Source of the DNA: Brevibacillus_C sp046036945
Lineage (GTDB): Bacteria > Bacillota > Bacilli > Brevibacillales > Brevibacillaceae
Assembly (NCBI RefSeq): GCF_046036945.1
Contig: NZ_JBJQOQ010000014.1
Coordinates: forward strand, 1 to 64,000
Direction: 5' to 3'
Length of the DNA: 64,000 nucleotides
Below are positions 62,781-64,000 of the stretch, piece after piece. Made by a program: the position numbers and the translations under genes. Below the pieces are notes generated by a model, which searched no databases, was not told the DNA's origin, and saw only the letters and a program-made list of their open reading frames with translations. Position 1 is the stretch's first letter. Every line of letters begins with the position of its first letter.

Positions 62781-63860
62781 ATGCTGCGTACTGTGTCTAA
62801 AAAAATCGCTTTGCCCATTCTTACGGTTCTGACCGCTGTCGGCTTGGGGGCTTGCGGCGCCCAACCTGCAGGGCAGCAGCCAAGCGATGCCGCCCCAACG
62901 CCAACGGCTAATACCGCTGCAACCGTGGGAACGCCAAAAGTCGCAGGAACACTCAACTTCTACACGTCGCAACCGGACAAGGATGCAGCGGCGCTGATTG
63001 AAGCTTTTAACAAGAAGTATCCGGATGTGAAAGTGGAGCTATTCCGCTCCGGCACGGAAGAAGTGATCAGCCGTTTGCTGGCAGAGGCGGAAACCAACAA
63101 TGTGAAAGCAGATGTCCTGCTGGTAGCCGACGCTCCGACCTTTATCAGTTTAAAAAAGAAGGACTTGCTGCTGTCCTATCAGTCAAAAGAGGCTGACGAG
63201 ATCCCCGGCGAGTTTACAGATCCTGATGGGGCCTATTACGGGACAAAAATCATGTCTACCGTTTTGGCTGTAAATACCAAGAAGGTACCTGCGCTGCCGG
63301 ATAGCTGGAAGGTATTGACCGAGCCTTCTGCAGCCGAAAAGGGCATCATGCCGAGTCCGCTGTATTCAGGGGCTGCCGCTTATAACCTGGGCGTTCTGAC
63401 CAGACAGGAAGGGTTCGGATGGGATTACTTTCAAGCCCTTGGAGCGAACAAGATGACCGTCGTAAAAGGGAATGGCGCTGTGCTGAAAAGTCTGGCCAGC
63501 GGCGAAAAGGATTACGGGATGATCGTGGATTACATGGTGGCTCAGGCAAAAAGCGAAGGCTCTCCGGTTGAACTCGTGTATCCGAAAGAAGGAGTCCCTG
63601 TCATTACCGAACCGATCGGGATTTTAAAAGCCTCGCAAAATGCGGAAGCGGCGAAAGCATTTGTTGATTTCGTGCTTTCGGAAGAGGGGCAAAACGTGGC
63701 GGCAAGTTTGGGCTATACGCCAATACGAAAAGGAGTCAAAGCGCCGGAAGGACTAAAAACGATCGATCAATTGAAGGTTTTGTCGGCGAATCCGCAGGAG
63801 CTGGAAGAAACGCGTGAGGCAGACAAAAAGAAATTTGGAGAGATGATCGGTGCAAAGTAA
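62781..63860 (+). CDS. Fbp-type ABC binding lipoprotein
   Basis: 359 aa. Lipobox LGAC at about residue 20, Ala/Pro/Gln-rich linker, then the SBP_bac_6/8-type fold: GTLNFYTSQPDKDAAALIEAFNKKYP and EPIGILKASQNAEAAKAFVDFVLSEEGQ. Such proteins bind Fe(III), thiamine, or phosphonates/phosphate esters. AAGGAGGAG precedes the ATG. With PHP and SurE upstream, an organophosphate ligand seems more likely than iron (inference). Confidence 0.85.
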   Translation: MLRTVSKKIALPILTVLTAVGLGACGAQPAGQQPSDAAPTPTANTAATVGTPKVAGTLNFYTSQPDKDAAALIEAFNKKYPDVKVELFRSGTEEVISRLLAEAETNNVKADVLLVADAPTFISLKKKDLLLSYQSKEADEIPGEFTDPDGAYYGTKIMSTVLAVNTKKVPALPDSWKVLTEPSAAEKGIMPSPLYSGAAAYNLGVLTRQEGFGWDYFQALGANKMTVVKGNGAVLKSLASGEKDYGMIVDYMVAQAKSEGSPVELVYPKEGVPVITEPIGILKASQNAEAAKAFVDFVLSEEGQNVAASLGYTPIRKGVKAPEGLKTIDQLKVLSANPQELEETREADKKKFGEMIGAK

Positions 63861-64000
63861 ACTCCAAGCTGTCCCCCCATTTCGCCGCTTTCCTCTGAGC
63901 GAAATCGGCAAGCGGACAACCTTGGTACTGGTTGCCTGTTTCTTCCTCGCACCGCTGCTGAAGCTGATGTTTCTCAGCGTAAAAACAGACACGGGGATCG
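63850..64000 (+). CDS. ABC permease, N-terminus only (runs off the window)
   Basis: GTG 63850 overlaps the binding-protein gene by 11 bases and opens a frame with one helix (GKRTTLVLVACFFLAPLLKLMFLSV). It is the expected membrane subunit of the same importer; the rest lies beyond the window. Confidence 0.65.
   Translation, partial: MQSKLQAVPPFRRFPLSEIGKRTTLVLVACFFLAPLLKLMFLSVKTDTGI

Noticed and set aside
1..64000. CRISPR arrays, tRNA and rRNA genes, prophage modules, toxin-antitoxin pairs
   Set aside because: Read for repeats at regular spacing, cloverleaf ends and phage structural motifs; none seen.

Overview
The window looks like a chromosomal segment of a Gram-positive member of the Bacillales, most likely Paenibacillaceae (Brevibacillus-like). 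The evidence is strong AGGAGG ribosome-binding sites, frequent GTG and TTG starts, a PyrR leader, a PerR box, BlaI-type operators, a GlnK/GlnL-like pair, an LPXTG sorting signal and lipobox lipoproteins. I saw no rRNA, tRNA, CRISPR array or prophage. Base composition is patchy: the codBA and 39.6-50 kb stretches are AT-richer than the 0-9 kb and 56-64 kb stretches. Decayed genes and IS200/IS605 scars show that the segment has been rearranged.

Layout. 0.3-9.4 kb: a two-component pair, a membrane-anchored multicopper oxidase, an MFS transporter and a tandem ABC half-transporter pair of the YbtP/YbtQ (IrtA/IrtB) type, a plausible metal or metallophore locus. 9.5-11.7 kb: an FAD oxidoreductase followed by an ECF41-type sigma factor with its SnoaL-like C-terminal domain. 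11.7-14.6 kb: PyrR-controlled codBA. 14.8-17.6 kb: two DUF1259 paralogues, then an ArsR repressor and an MFS pump sharing three copies of one operator. 17.6-24.3 kb: a frameshifted small gene, an MFS pump divergent from a WYL regulator, a kinase-tail remnant, a DadA-like oxidase, an IS605-type end, a TetR/methionine aminopeptidase operon and an FG-GAP-like protein. 24.6-33.5 kb: an RR/PepSY/HK system meeting tail-to-tail a glutamine-type ABC importer operon that carries its own GlnK/GlnL-like regulators.

33.7-39.5 kb is a gene graveyard: truncated ORFs, an aconitase C-terminus, a frameshifted lipoprotein, a 5'-truncated DUF4367-like gene, a dead tnpB and a ketopantoate-reductase tail lie among intact GNAT and membrane-protein genes. 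39.6-43.6 kb: an ECF sigma/anti-sigma pair, then a BlaI/M56-peptidase pair preceded by three operators at exact 29-bp spacing, then an SRPBCC protein. 43.8-53.2 kb is the most distinctive locus: an AraC regulator, two paralogous amidohydrolases flanking a Rieske ferredoxin, and a complete Opp/Dpp-type importer. It looks like an uptake-plus-catabolism system for an unidentified small molecule, in which one amidohydrolase has lost a metal-ligand-type Asp.

53.2-57.6 kb: an SDR, a kinase with its ATPase domain deleted, a low-molecular-weight phosphatase, a receiver/LPXTG chimera and a PerR-box catalase. 57.8-60.1 kb: an O-methyltransferase and an amidase. 60.4-64 kb: a tightly overlapping operon of PHP phosphoesterase, TIM-barrel isomerase, SurE nucleotidase, an Fbp-type binding lipoprotein and the start of a permease, suggesting uptake and dephosphorylation of an organophosphate. 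All functional statements rest on reading motifs by eye; no database search was run.
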